In this document: positions 1 to 7,043 of the stretch, in pieces
How positions within the stretch are numbered: position 1 is the first letter of the stretch
How the letters are laid out: every line of letters begins with the position of its first letter
NCBI GenBank assembly: GCA_035995725.1
Contig: DASYKE010000117.1
Location: 1 to 14,140 of the forward strand
From: JAQGLW01 sp035995725
GTDB taxonomy: Bacteria > Pseudomonadota > Gammaproteobacteria > Burkholderiales > Burkholderiaceae_D
Direction of reading: 5' to 3'
Length of the DNA stretch: 14,140 bases
The notes under the pieces: generated by a model
Databases searched by the model: none
What the model saw: only the letters and a program-made list of their open reading frames with translations
What the model was told of the DNA's origin: nothing
Made by a program: the position numbers and the translations under genes

Positions 1-463
1 CCAGGGATTGCTGAAACATTTGCTCAACGAACAAATGAATACCCGGATGGAATCGGTCAATGCCTACATGCAGATCATCCCGCCGGGCAGCCGCTCGGGC
101 AAGCACCGGCATCTGGCCGAGGAATGCGTGTACGTGCTGGAGGGACGGGGCTACGACCTGCACCAGGACTGCGACGTGGAAATCACGGATACGTATCACT
201 GGAAGGCGCAGGACGAAGTCAAGCGCTATGAATGGGAAGCGGGCGACGTGATCTACATTCCGCCCAACACGATCCATCAGCATTTCAATGCCGATCCGGA
301 TCGTCCGGTGCGGCTGATCTCGGCGATCAACCGGATCTACGAAAAGTTTGGCCTGAACGACCTGGAGCAGATCGAGGATGCGCCGGAATACAGGCCGGGC
401 GTGGTGCTGACGGGGGAGATGGTGGCGCAGTACCTGAACCCGAAGGCAAAGCAACCGGCGTGA
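1..463 (+). CDS. Cupin-domain protein, 5' end missing
   Basis: Single-domain cupin, a small beta-barrel that usually binds one divalent metal. The reading frame is open to the left edge, so the true start lies outside the window; the in-frame TTG at 8 is not a convincing start and no ribosome site precedes it. Both cupin motifs are intact. Motif 1 reads G..SGKHRHLAEECVYVLEGRG, with the H-x-H pair and Glu that bind metal plus the closing Gly. Motif 2 reads GDVIYIPPNTIHQHFN, giving the third metal His. It ends at TGA 461-463, and the next gene on the same strand starts 143 bp later, so they may be co-transcribed. Intact ligands suggest a metalloenzyme (dioxygenase, isomerase or decarboxylase) rather than a degenerate sensor, but the reaction cannot be assigned. 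The aromatic-catabolism neighbourhood makes a role in that pathway plausible; this is inference. Confidence 0.9.
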   Translation, partial: QGLLKHLLNEQMNTRMESVNAYMQIIPPGSRSGKHRHLAEECVYVLEGRGYDLHQDCDVEITDTYHWKAQDEVKRYEWEAGDVIYIPPNTIHQHFNADPDRPVRLISAINRIYEKFGLNDLEQIEDAPEYRPGVVLTGEMVAQYLNPKAKQPA

Positions 464-479
464 TGATATCGACGGTAGT

Positions 480-512
480 GCCATGCCGCTGTAGCGAGCG
501 TGTCGGGATGGC
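480..512. other. Imperfect hairpin downstream of the cupin gene
   Basis: GCCAT (480-484) pairs with ATGGC (508-512). After one G/G mismatch the stem continues with CCG (486-488) against CGG (504-506), leaving a 15-nt loop. It starts 16 nt after the cupin stop. No T-run follows, so it is not a standard terminator. It may be an mRNA 3'-end stabiliser or simply part of the folded spacer that also contains the stem at 534-581. Confidence 0.3.
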
Positions 513-533
513 GCTTGAGCGAAATTGTAAATT

Positions 534-581
534 GCAGAGTGCGGCATCCCAGTCCGAGCATCGGGCTGCGACGTACTCTGC
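534..581. other. Nested stem-loop in the leader of the binding-protein gene
   Basis: An outer stem pairs 534-543 (GCAGAGTGCG) with 572-581 (CGTACTCTGC), ten base pairs with one G-U. Inside it an inner stem pairs 551-557 (AGTCCGA) with 561-567 (TCGGGCT), seven base pairs with one G-U, closed by a three-base loop GCA. The structure ends 14 nt before the ribosome binding site (596-602, GAGGAGA) of the gene at 607. There is no T-run on either side, so it is not a classical terminator. It could protect or attenuate the downstream message, or raise binding-protein output over that of the cupin. Confidence 0.45.
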
Positions 582-606
582 CGTTAGATGCAACTGAGGA
601 GACAAC

Positions 607-1656
607 ATGTATTGGTCCAGATTTTTCCCCCGCGTGTGGCTATCGCTGGTAGTACTGGCGGCGAGCCTGACTGCAACCGCACAGGATGCGTCGCTGCTTT
701 CGTACGACAAGCCGGATCGCGCAGAGAAGGTGCTCGCGGCTGCAAAGAAGGAAGGCACATTGACGCTTTACACGTCGATCGCGGAAAAAGATATACCGCC
801 ATTGATCACGGCTTTCGAAAAAAAATACGGCATCAAGGTGAAGATATGGCGGGCGGGCAGCGACAAGGTTCTTCAAAGAACGCTTACCGAGACCTCGGGA
901 AAACGCTATGAAGTCGACGCTATTCACATCAGTGCTCCGGAGCTTGAGGCATTGCATCTCGAAAAGGTATTGCAGCCGGTCAGCAATCCCGCTTTCAAGG
1001 AACTGCTCCCCGGTACGGTTCCGGCCCATCGCGAGTGGGTGGCAACGCTGTTGACCGTGTTCGTACAAGCCTACAACACCAATCAACTCAAAAAAGACGA
1101 TCTGCCCAAGTCGTACCAGGACTTGCTGAACCCGAAATGGAAGGGAAAGCTCGGCATCGAAACCGAGGATTTCGACTGGTTTGCCGCCGTCGTGACCGAC
1201 ATGGGCGAAGCGAAAGGCATGAAACTGTTTCGCGACATTGTCGCAACGAACGGTATTTCCGTACGCAAGGGACACTCGTTGTTGAACAATATGGTTGCAG
1301 CCGGTGAAGTCCCGCTGGCGCTGACCGTCTACAACTATATGCCCGAAGCATCGAAGAAGCGCGGCGCTCCGATCGATTGGTTTGCACTGGAGCCGGCGAT
1401 TGCCCGTGCCAACGGGATCGGAATTGCACGGCGGGCTCCGCATGCGAATGCGGCACTGCTCTTTTACGATTACATGTTGTCGACCGAGGCTCAGAAAATA
1501 CTGGCCTCGATGGATTATGTGCCAACCAATGCCACCGTGGGGTCGCCGCTGAAAAACATGAAGGTCAAGGTGATTGATCCGGCTGTTACATTGACCCAGA
1601 TGGAAAAATGGACCAAGGCCTACGACGAAGTGATACTGCAAAAGGGTGGTAAATAG
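607..1656 (+). CDS. Periplasmic solute-binding protein, Fe3+/polyamine-type ABC family
   Basis: Secreted binding protein of 349 residues, in the usual size range for this family of two-lobed periplasmic receptors (FbpA/AfuA/PotD-like). The start is ATG 607, preceded by GAGGAGA at 596-602. Residues 1-26 form a signal peptide: basic start, hydrophobic VWLSLVVLAASL, then a cleavage region around TATAQ. Family marks include KEGTLTLYTS near residue 48, AFEKKYGIKV near 69, YNTN, PKWKGKLGIE and the late ANAALLFYDYMLS segment. It is a clear paralogue of the protein encoded at 3058-4143: 29 of 47 residues are identical from residue 49. The conserved YTS and AFEKKYGIKV blocks do not settle the ligand; family members bind ferric ion, polyamines, thiamine, phosphonates or organic acids, and an aromatic or organic acid fits the context. 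It precedes an MFS gene by 81 bp. No ABC permease or ATPase is nearby. Confidence 0.93.
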   Translation: MYWSRFFPRVWLSLVVLAASLTATAQDASLLSYDKPDRAEKVLAAAKKEGTLTLYTSIAEKDIPPLITAFEKKYGIKVKIWRAGSDKVLQRTLTETSGKRYEVDAIHISAPELEALHLEKVLQPVSNPAFKELLPGTVPAHREWVATLLTVFVQAYNTNQLKKDDLPKSYQDLLNPKWKGKLGIETEDFDWFAAVVTDMGEAKGMKLFRDIVATNGISVRKGHSLLNNMVAAGEVPLALTVYNYMPEASKKRGAPIDWFALEPAIARANGIGIARRAPHANAALLFYDYMLSTEAQKILASMDYVPTNATVGSPLKNMKVKVIDPAVTLTQMEKWTKAYDEVILQKGGK

Positions 1657-1675
1657 GCACAGTCGGTAACCTGCG

Positions 1676-1687
1676 TCCGGTACCGGA
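1676..1687. repeat. Perfect 12-bp palindrome between the binding-protein and MFS genes
   Basis: TCCGGTACCGGA is perfectly self-complementary and lies 19 bp after the stop of the binding-protein gene and 50 bp before the MFS start. It is followed by TAAAAT, not by a T-run. It could be a dimeric-regulator site or a minimal hairpin. A chance occurrence cannot be excluded. Confidence 0.3.
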
Positions 1688-1737
1688 TAAAATGCCATGT
1701 ACGACCATTCGATGCATAAAACCAACAAGGAGCAAGC

Positions 1738-2991
1738 ATGACCGCCGCCGCAATCACCCCTGAAGCCCCACCCGAAAAATCGTTCCGCGAAGTCTGGCTG
1801 ATTACCATCGGGCATGCGCTGACACATTGGTATCCGGCTACCTTCTATCTGCTGCTGCCGCTGATCGGAAAAGAGCTGGGCCTGACCTACGGCCAGATCG
1901 GCCTGATCATGACGTGCCAGTACATCGCCGGCGCCATTTCGAATGTGCCGGGCGGAATGCTGGTCGACACGGTCGGCAAAAAAGGCTTGCTGATGGCGGT
2001 GTCGTTATTCTGGGTCGGTTTTCCTTACCTGTTGATGAGCTTTACCCACAGTTACGTGATGCTGCTGATCTGTGTATCGATGGTCGGCGTCGGCAATAAC
2101 CTGTGGCATCCGACTGCAATCCCGACGCTCGGACAACGCTATCCGAAGCGCAAGGGACTGGTGCTGTCGCTGCACGGCATGGGCGGCAACGCTGGCGATG
2201 CGCTGGCGCCGCTTGCCATCGGCGCGTTACTGGTGACCTTTTCCTGGCGCGAGATCGTGGTGGTGAACGCGATTCCGGGCGCCGTCATGGCTTGCCTGAT
2301 TTTGGCCTATATGGGCACGTTGCGGCTGGCTTCCAAAAACAAGCAAGCAGCCGCGGAGTCGGAGGGGCAGAGCGTGCAGGAATATGCGCGCGGCCTGCGC
2401 GGGTTGTTCAAGAACCGGGTGCTGATCCTGCTGGCCACCAGTTCCGCTTTCCGCTCGATGACGCAGACCACGCTGCTGACCTTCCTGCCGGTGTTCCTGG
2501 CTTATGAGATGGGCTATTCGCCGTTGTGGGTGGGTGGTTGCATGTTCGCGCTGCAGGCGGCCGGTTTCGCCGCTGCGCCGATCGCCGGCCATTTATCCGA
2601 CAGGATGGGCCGTCGCCGCATCATCATGACGAGCATGGCGATGACCGCCGTGGTACTGGTATTCATGGCGTTTGCCGGACGTACTCATGCATTTGCGTTG
2701 TTCATTGCGGTGCTGGGTTTCTTTCTGTATGCGATTCGTCCGGTGCTGCAGGCATGGCTGCTGGATGCCACTCCCAAAAAGATGGGCGGCACCAGCATCG
2801 GCGTGCTGTTCGGCTTGCAGGCGGTCGGTTCGTCGATCGGCCCGATCGTCGGCGGCTTGCTGGCAGACCGCTACGGGCTGATGTCGACCTTCTATTTCCT
2901 GGCCTTCGCGATTGTCGTTGCGAACCTGTTCATTTTCCTGATTCCAGCCCAGACCGGGAGCGGCGCGGAACCGACTGCGGCGGCGTCCTGA
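1738..2991 (+). CDS. MFS transporter, 12 transmembrane segments, fosmidomycin-resistance-like
   Basis: Inner-membrane secondary transporter of 417 residues, normal for a 12-helix major facilitator. ATG 1738 follows AAGGAG (1727-1732) with five bases between. Hydrophobic segments lie roughly at residues 20-43, 54-74, 84-101, 106-122, 143-167, 172-191, 226-254, 264-284, 295-313, 318-340, 353-375 and 384-403. The family loop motif after helix 2 is seen as GGMLVDTVGKKG (72-83) and repeats after helix 8 as GHLSDRMGRRR (284-294); a third trace is GGLLADRYG (372-380). The NNLWHPTA (120-127) and HGMGGNAGDALAPL (146-159) stretches resemble the Fsr-type subfamily by memory of that family, not by search. 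A polar loop separates the two halves around 197-222. It is the only membrane transporter in the window, so uptake of the pathway substrate or efflux of an intermediate are both possible. It converges with the gene ending at 3058. Confidence 0.93.
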   Translation: MTAAAITPEAPPEKSFREVWLITIGHALTHWYPATFYLLLPLIGKELGLTYGQIGLIMTCQYIAGAISNVPGGMLVDTVGKKGLLMAVSLFWVGFPYLLMSFTHSYVMLLICVSMVGVGNNLWHPTAIPTLGQRYPKRKGLVLSLHGMGGNAGDALAPLAIGALLVTFSWREIVVVNAIPGAVMACLILAYMGTLRLASKNKQAAAESEGQSVQEYARGLRGLFKNRVLILLATSSAFRSMTQTTLLTFLPVFLAYEMGYSPLWVGGCMFALQAAGFAAAPIAGHLSDRMGRRRIIMTSMAMTAVVLVFMAFAGRTHAFALFIAVLGFFLYAIRPVLQAWLLDATPKKMGGTSIGVLFGLQAVGSSIGPIVGGLLADRYGLMSTFYFLAFAIVVANLFIFLIPAQTGSGAEPTAAAS

Positions 2992-3057
2992 CCGGGCGGA
3001 AAGAAAGTCCGGACGCAAGAAGTACGTGACACGCGATAAGCGAACGTGGCTCGTCCA

Positions 3058-4143
3058 TCATTCGGTCTCTTTCTTGGGCGCGACGCCGTTATGAAACAGA
3101 TTAGCCCACAGCTTTTCCCACTTCGCCGATTCGTCGAGTACGATGACCGGGTCGATCATCCGATAAGGGAACTTGTTGAGCGGGCTATCGACCGCGTTGC
3201 TGGACGGAACACGGTTGCGCTGCTTGATCAGTTCCTGCCCCTCGCGCGACAGCATGAAATCGGCAAACAGCAGCGCGGCATGCGGATGCGGCGCTTTCTT
3301 GGCGACGCTGATGGCATTGGGCCGGCCAAAAGTCGGCGCCAGTGGCTTCCACTTGACCGGCGCACCTTTCTGGACAAGACGTTCGACGTTCTGGTTGTAG
3401 ACCGTGGCGGCGATGGGCAGTTCTCCGGCCGACAGCAGTTCCGCCATCAATGTATGGCCGGTGCGCATCTGCGGCCGGGATTCGGCCAGCTTGCGGAAAT
3501 AGGCCAGCCCTTCCTTTTCGCCCATGCTCTTGACCACCGCGGCAAACCAGTCGCTGTCGCTTGCTTCGATGCCGATCTTGCCGGCCCAACGCGGATGCAG
3601 CAAGTCCTGGAAGGTATTGGGCACGTCTTCCGGCTTGACCAGATTGGTGTTGTACCCGAGAACAAAGAAATTGAAGCGGGTTGCGACATAGTGCCGGTGC
3701 GCGGGAAATGCCACCGACGGAATGTCCTTGAAAGCCGGGCTGTAAAATTCCGACAGCAGATTTTCGCGGTACATCGCTTCCATCTCGGGACCGTTGGTTT
3801 CAATGACGTCCGGCGAAAAACGGCCGGCCCGGGCTTCGGTAACCGACCGGTTCAGCACCTTCTCGCTGCCTGCGCGCCATAGCGAGGTCTTGATCCCGTA
3901 TTTTTTCTCGAACGCCTCCGTGATGGGTACCGAGTCCTTCAGATTAAGCGAAGTATAGATGACGACCGTGCCTTCCTTGCGTGCTCCCTCCAGCAGGCGT
4001 TGTTCCCGATCGGGACCCTTGTACATGTAAAGATCGTAATGCCTGGATTTTTCCTGGGCAAAAGCCGCGCAGGATAACCCGACAAGAAAGGCGAATCCGA
4101 TCCTCGATAAAGCGTGGAAACGGCGTAGCGGATGAATCTTCAT
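3058..4143 (-). CDS. Periplasmic solute-binding protein, Fe3+/polyamine-type ABC family (second copy)
   Basis: Secreted receptor of 361 residues, paralogue of the protein at 607-1656. ATG at 4143 is preceded by AAGGAG (complement of 4151-4156) at a spacing of seven. The signal peptide covers residues 1-29, with basic RRFHALSR, a hydrophobic core and cleavage at AFA before Gln30. Shared blocks include KEGTVVIYTS, AFEKKYGIKT, WRAGSEKVLNR, GYNTN, HPRWAGKIGIE, DWFAAVVKSMGEKEG and PHAALLFADFMLS. The 361 residues agree with the family's usual length and the protein looks intact. It is the last gene of the minus-strand run, 101 bp after the ThDP gene. That spacer (4144-4244) holds only a short CCCG/CGGG stem (4160-4172) and no clear promoter. 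The two Fe3+-type receptors flank the MFS gene in opposite orientations, suggesting duplication and divergence. The ligand is unknown. Confidence 0.93.
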   Translation of the reverse strand: MKIHPLRRFHALSRIGFAFLVGLSCAAFAQEKSRHYDLYMYKGPDREQRLLEGARKEGTVVIYTSLNLKDSVPITEAFEKKYGIKTSLWRAGSEKVLNRSVTEARAGRFSPDVIETNGPEMEAMYRENLLSEFYSPAFKDIPSVAFPAHRHYVATRFNFFVLGYNTNLVKPEDVPNTFQDLLHPRWAGKIGIEASDSDWFAAVVKSMGEKEGLAYFRKLAESRPQMRTGHTLMAELLSAGELPIAATVYNQNVERLVQKGAPVKWKPLAPTFGRPNAISVAKKAPHPHAALLFADFMLSREGQELIKQRNRVPSSNAVDSPLNKFPYRMIDPVIVLDESAKWEKLWANLFHNGVAPKKETE

Positions 4144-4244
4144 TGATAGTCTCCTTATACCCGTTCATCGGGCTGTTTTATCACGAATCCCTCATCGACA
4201 GGTTCTTATTGCCTGCCTCCATCTTTTATGCGTGCTGCCACGCA

Positions 4245-6080
4245 CTACCGCTTCTGGGTGATCGTATCGAGCAATGCGGGCTGTCCCGCCTTGATACGTT
4301 GAATGGCGCGTTTCAGCGCCGGGCCCACCTCGTCCCCGTGTTCGATAGGACCCTCTGCATACCACCCCATGGATCGCGCCATGGCGGCAAAATCGGGCGC
4401 CGGTCCGTCCAGGTCCATGCCGATATGCGCACGATCGAGTGCGGTGCCGCGCTGCTTGGCCATGCGGATCTGATGTTCCCAATCGTTGTAATATGCGCGA
4501 TTGTTGTACATCACGATCAACATCGGGATCTTGTGTTTTGCGGCCACCCATAACGCGCCGGCGTCGAACATCAGATCACCGTCGGGCTGGATGTCCACCA
4601 CCAGCCGGCCCGCATCGCGGTGCGCCAGCGCCACGCCGAGAGAAATGCCGATCTGGGTAGCGGTGCCCAGCGACTTGCCCGGGTGCCGGTACGGTTTGTC
4701 GAAATCCCACAGCTTGCGCGTCCAGTCTTCCAGTGTCCCGGCCGTCAGCACCCAGTCCTCGTGGCGGATCGCTTCCCATACTTCGCACGCAAGACGCGGT
4801 GCCGTGAGAGGGCTTGCGTCCCAGTCCTGGCGCGCCTGTTCCGCCCACTTTGCGCGTGCCGCGCGATGCTTCTGCGCGTTTTTTTCGAAGCGTTCGCGTA
4901 TGCGCTGCGCCAATTGAAGACTGTCGTCGATGCGTGTCCGGACCAGCCTGGAAAGCGCAGGAATCGCCAGCGTGGTATCCGCCAAAATGCGCAGGTCCGC
5001 ATGCAGCAGGCGCTGATAATCCATCGCCCAGCTGGACAGTTCCAGGTCGCCGAATCCGATGTCGATCCAGCGTGCTTCCGCAGGCACCAGGCTCTGTATT
5101 TCCCGGGTGGTGCTGACCAGTTCGGTGGTCGGTTTTTCCCAGTCGCGCACATCCAGGCAAAGAATCAGATCGGCATCGCGGAATACATCCTTGACCATGC
5201 TCAGATTGAGCGGATGGCGGCTGGGGAAATTGAGGCGGCTGTTGATATCGAATACCGGAGCGCCCAATGTTTCGGCGAGCTCCACCAGCGAGTGGAACGC
5301 GGCCGGATCGCGCCCGGAAAATTCTGCCATGATGACCGGACGTTCGGCCTGCACCAGCATGTCGGCGGCTTTCTCAAGCGCCGTCGGATCGCCTGCCAGC
5401 AGGGTCGGCACAGGCATTGCGGAAGCCGGTGGCATAGGCACTTCGTGGTCGAGCGGCGCCTCCTGCAGCCAGGCGTCGTAGCACATGTAGATCGGTCCGC
5501 GCGGCTCAGTCATCATCACGCCATAGGCACGCGCAAACGACTCGGGTACGCCATCGACCACGGTCGGCTGATAATCCCATTTGGTGTAATCACGTACCGC
5601 CTGTCCCTGCACATTGGCGGTATGCGTCCAGTCGATGCGCGGCCGGCGCTTGGTTTCATCCATCGGACCGGTGGCGCCGACGATAAAGATCGGAACGCGG
5701 TCGATGTACGCATAATAGACCGCCATATTGGCGTGCAGCAGACCGACCAGATTGTGCAGGATCGCAACCATCGGCTTGCCGCTCGCCTTCGCATAGCCGT
5801 GCGCAATCTGAACTGCGGTCTCCTCGTGCTGGCACAGCATCATGCAAGGATAGTTCTGGCCGTAATTGACGATCGAGTCGTGCAGGCCGCGATAGCTTGC
5901 GCCCGGATTCAGCGCGGCATAGGGCATCTTGTATTGATGCAGCAGGTCGACGATGACATCCGAAGCCCAGCGCTGCGCAGCCGGAACCACATCCGGAGGC
6001 GGCGTGGTATTTCCGATGATGTCGGCTTTTTTTAAGGAAGCGGGATGATTGACAGGTTTGCCGTTGTTATCAGGTTTCAT
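4245..6080 (-). CDS. ThDP-dependent enzyme of the acetolactate synthase / benzoylformate decarboxylase superfamily
   Basis: Cytoplasmic enzyme of 611 residues with the usual three ThDP-fold domains. ATG 6080 was chosen because AGAGGGA (complement of 6087-6093) precedes it; the frame is open further upstream, but that extension lacks a ribosome site and overlaps the terminator-like region. The N-terminal pyrimidine domain (about 35-205) carries the catalytic-type Glu in CQHEETAVQIAHGYA (Glu86). The middle domain spans about 230-375, followed by a charged linker with a probable helix (385-420). The C-terminal cofactor domain has Asp500 in QPDGDLM and the NN pair 526-527. The 27-residue Asp-to-Asn spacing matches the family, but the usual GDG is PDG here. 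Likely reactions are decarboxylation or carboligation of a 2-oxo acid. The length somewhat exceeds benzoylformate decarboxylase. The substrate is not recognisable. A 209-bp gap with a possible terminator separates it from the upstream gene, so it may have its own promoter. Confidence 0.9.
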   Translation of the reverse strand: MKPDNNGKPVNHPASLKKADIIGNTTPPPDVVPAAQRWASDVIVDLLHQYKMPYAALNPGASYRGLHDSIVNYGQNYPCMMLCQHEETAVQIAHGYAKASGKPMVAILHNLVGLLHANMAVYYAYIDRVPIFIVGATGPMDETKRRPRIDWTHTANVQGQAVRDYTKWDYQPTVVDGVPESFARAYGVMMTEPRGPIYMCYDAWLQEAPLDHEVPMPPASAMPVPTLLAGDPTALEKAADMLVQAERPVIMAEFSGRDPAAFHSLVELAETLGAPVFDINSRLNFPSRHPLNLSMVKDVFRDADLILCLDVRDWEKPTTELVSTTREIQSLVPAEARWIDIGFGDLELSSWAMDYQRLLHADLRILADTTLAIPALSRLVRTRIDDSLQLAQRIRERFEKNAQKHRAARAKWAEQARQDWDASPLTAPRLACEVWEAIRHEDWVLTAGTLEDWTRKLWDFDKPYRHPGKSLGTATQIGISLGVALAHRDAGRLVVDIQPDGDLMFDAGALWVAAKHKIPMLIVMYNNRAYYNDWEHQIRMAKQRGTALDRAHIGMDLDGPAPDFAAMARSMGWYAEGPIEHGDEVGPALKRAIQRIKAGQPALLDTITQKR

Positions 6081-6107
6081 TGATTGTCCCTCTGTTATTC
6101 TATTATT

Positions 6108-6116
6108 TTGACCTGT
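6108..6116 (-). promoter_or_regulatory. ACAGGTCAA element upstream of the ThDP gene
   Basis: On the minus strand this reads ACAGGTCAA and ends 27 bases before the ATG at 6080. The same nine bases occur at 9859-9867, 25 bases before the start of the Rieske alpha gene. It is preceded by GGCAAATGGCAATATC and followed by AT-rich AAATAATAGAAT, which contains a possible -10 (TAGAAT) without a good -35. It could be an operator or activator site for a shared regulator. Confidence 0.3.
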
Positions 6117-6236
6117 GATATTGCCATTTGCCGCAAAGCTTTGACAGCAGCTTCCATGGTGCGATGCAGGACAGTGCGGAGTGCTTAACAGACCGTCATT
6201 GCTACTTACCAGTCGCATTTTGAACGGGCAGGCCAC

Positions 6237-6264
6237 AAAAAAAGCTGCAATTGGGCACAGCCCT
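6237..6264 (-). terminator. Possible rho-independent terminator after the class II aldolase gene
   Basis: On the minus strand, about 25 nt after the aldolase stop, GGGCTG and CAGCTT form a stem (four strong pairs, then two G-U pairs) around a ten-base loop. A run of seven T follows (A-run at 6237-6243 on the + strand). The stem is weak for a terminator, so partial termination is more likely than complete. The rest of the 6081-6289 gap holds the upstream region of the ThDP gene and no gene. Confidence 0.4.
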
Positions 6265-6289
6265 TCTTTGACGCCGGCGACGCTTCCCG

Positions 6290-7018
6290 TCAAGGCCGAC
6301 CAGGCTGCTTCTCGGTTTCGAGCTGCTTCAGCATCTTGGTCCGCACCAGATTCCAGAAGCGTCCGTATTCCTGCCAGACTACGTTGGCAGCGACTTCTTG
6401 GTCATCCATGAAGGTAATCGAGCCATTTGGACCGGCCAGCATTTCAGCCTGGAATTGCATCCGTGCATTCTGCTCCAGATAGACGCTGCGCCCCACCGCA
6501 ACCGCCAGGCTTTCGCCGACTACGACCGCGCCGTGCCCGCGCATCAGCGCAGCCGGATGGGAGCCCAGTTTCCTGGCCAGTGATTCACCCAGATAGGTAT
6601 TGCGCACCAGCATATCGCTGCCTTGCTGCGCGTCGCGAATTTCCCAGTTCGGCACGCCCAGACCAATGAATGCCGACATGTGAAATATCGGCCGCAGCGA
6701 CGTGTTGGTGCAGCAAAACGGAATTACCGAAGGCGAGTGATTGTGCACCACCGCCATTACTTCGGGACGGGCCTTGTAGACTTCGCCATGAATGAAACGT
6801 TCGTTGACCGGGCTGCGGCCCTGCGCATCGACCGGCTCGCTATCCATGTCGAACTCCATCAGGTCCGCTTCGGTAACCAGCTCCGGCGCGACCGAGCGCG
6901 CCATCCAGAAGCGCTCGGGATTGGCGGGAGAACGCACGCTGATATGGCCATACGCATCGATGATGCCGTGCTCGGCCAGAATGCGGTAGGCGATGACCAA
7001 ATCTTGAAAAAGGCTCAC
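6290..7018 (-). CDS. Class II aldolase/adducin-fold protein, possible aromatic-acid decarboxylase or aldolase
   Basis: Cytoplasmic Zn2+-type enzyme of 242 residues, close to the usual 210-260. I take the GTG at 7018 as start: AGGA (complement of 7027-7030) sits eight bases upstream, it is 25 bp after the Bug gene, and a start further up would run into that gene. The fold's key residues are present: Glu73 in VNERFIHGEV, metal ligands His92 and His94 in VVHNHSP, and a third His162 in MRGHGAVVVGES. These fall at positions like those of fuculose-phosphate aldolase (Glu73, His92, His94). Family members include sugar-phosphate aldolases, but also decarboxylases of aromatic dicarboxylates such as 3,4-dihydroxyphthalate and a pyridine dicarboxylate. 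Next to two Rieske oxygenases, a decarboxylase or retro-aldol step on an oxygenase product is the best inference. Specific substrate unknown. Confidence 0.9.
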   Translation of the reverse strand: MSLFQDLVIAYRILAEHGIIDAYGHISVRSPANPERFWMARSVAPELVTEADLMEFDMDSEPVDAQGRSPVNERFIHGEVYKARPEVMAVVHNHSPSVIPFCCTNTSLRPIFHMSAFIGLGVPNWEIRDAQQGSDMLVRNTYLGESLARKLGSHPAALMRGHGAVVVGESLAVAVGRSVYLEQNARMQFQAEMLAGPNGSITFMDDQEVAANVVWQEYGRFWNLVRTKMLKQLETEKQPGRP

Positions 7019-7043
7019 GTTGGATATCCTGTAAAATTTTTGA

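Noticed and set aside
640..1827. 395-codon open frame on the - strand opposite the binding-protein gene
   Set aside because: It overlaps a clear secreted receptor and the start of the MFS gene, has no recognisable fold and no good start signal.
2992..3057. Bidirectional terminator between the converging MFS and receptor genes
   Set aside because: Only a short GTCCGGAC palindrome is seen, with no T-run on either strand.
3046..3882. 278-codon open frame on the + strand opposite the Fe3+-type receptor
   Set aside because: Antisense to an intact paralogue of a gene elsewhere in the window; no own signals.
4620..6035. 471-codon open frame on the + strand opposite the ThDP gene
   Set aside because: It is the complement of a well-supported gene with intact motifs; its protein is rich in Arg/His without any domain and has no ribosome site. 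Codon bias of the real gene explains the open frame.
6081..6293. Longer N terminus for the ThDP enzyme (71 more residues)
   Set aside because: The extension is Cys/His-rich without family resemblance, covers the terminator-like sequence, and the internal ATG at 6080 has a good ribosome site.
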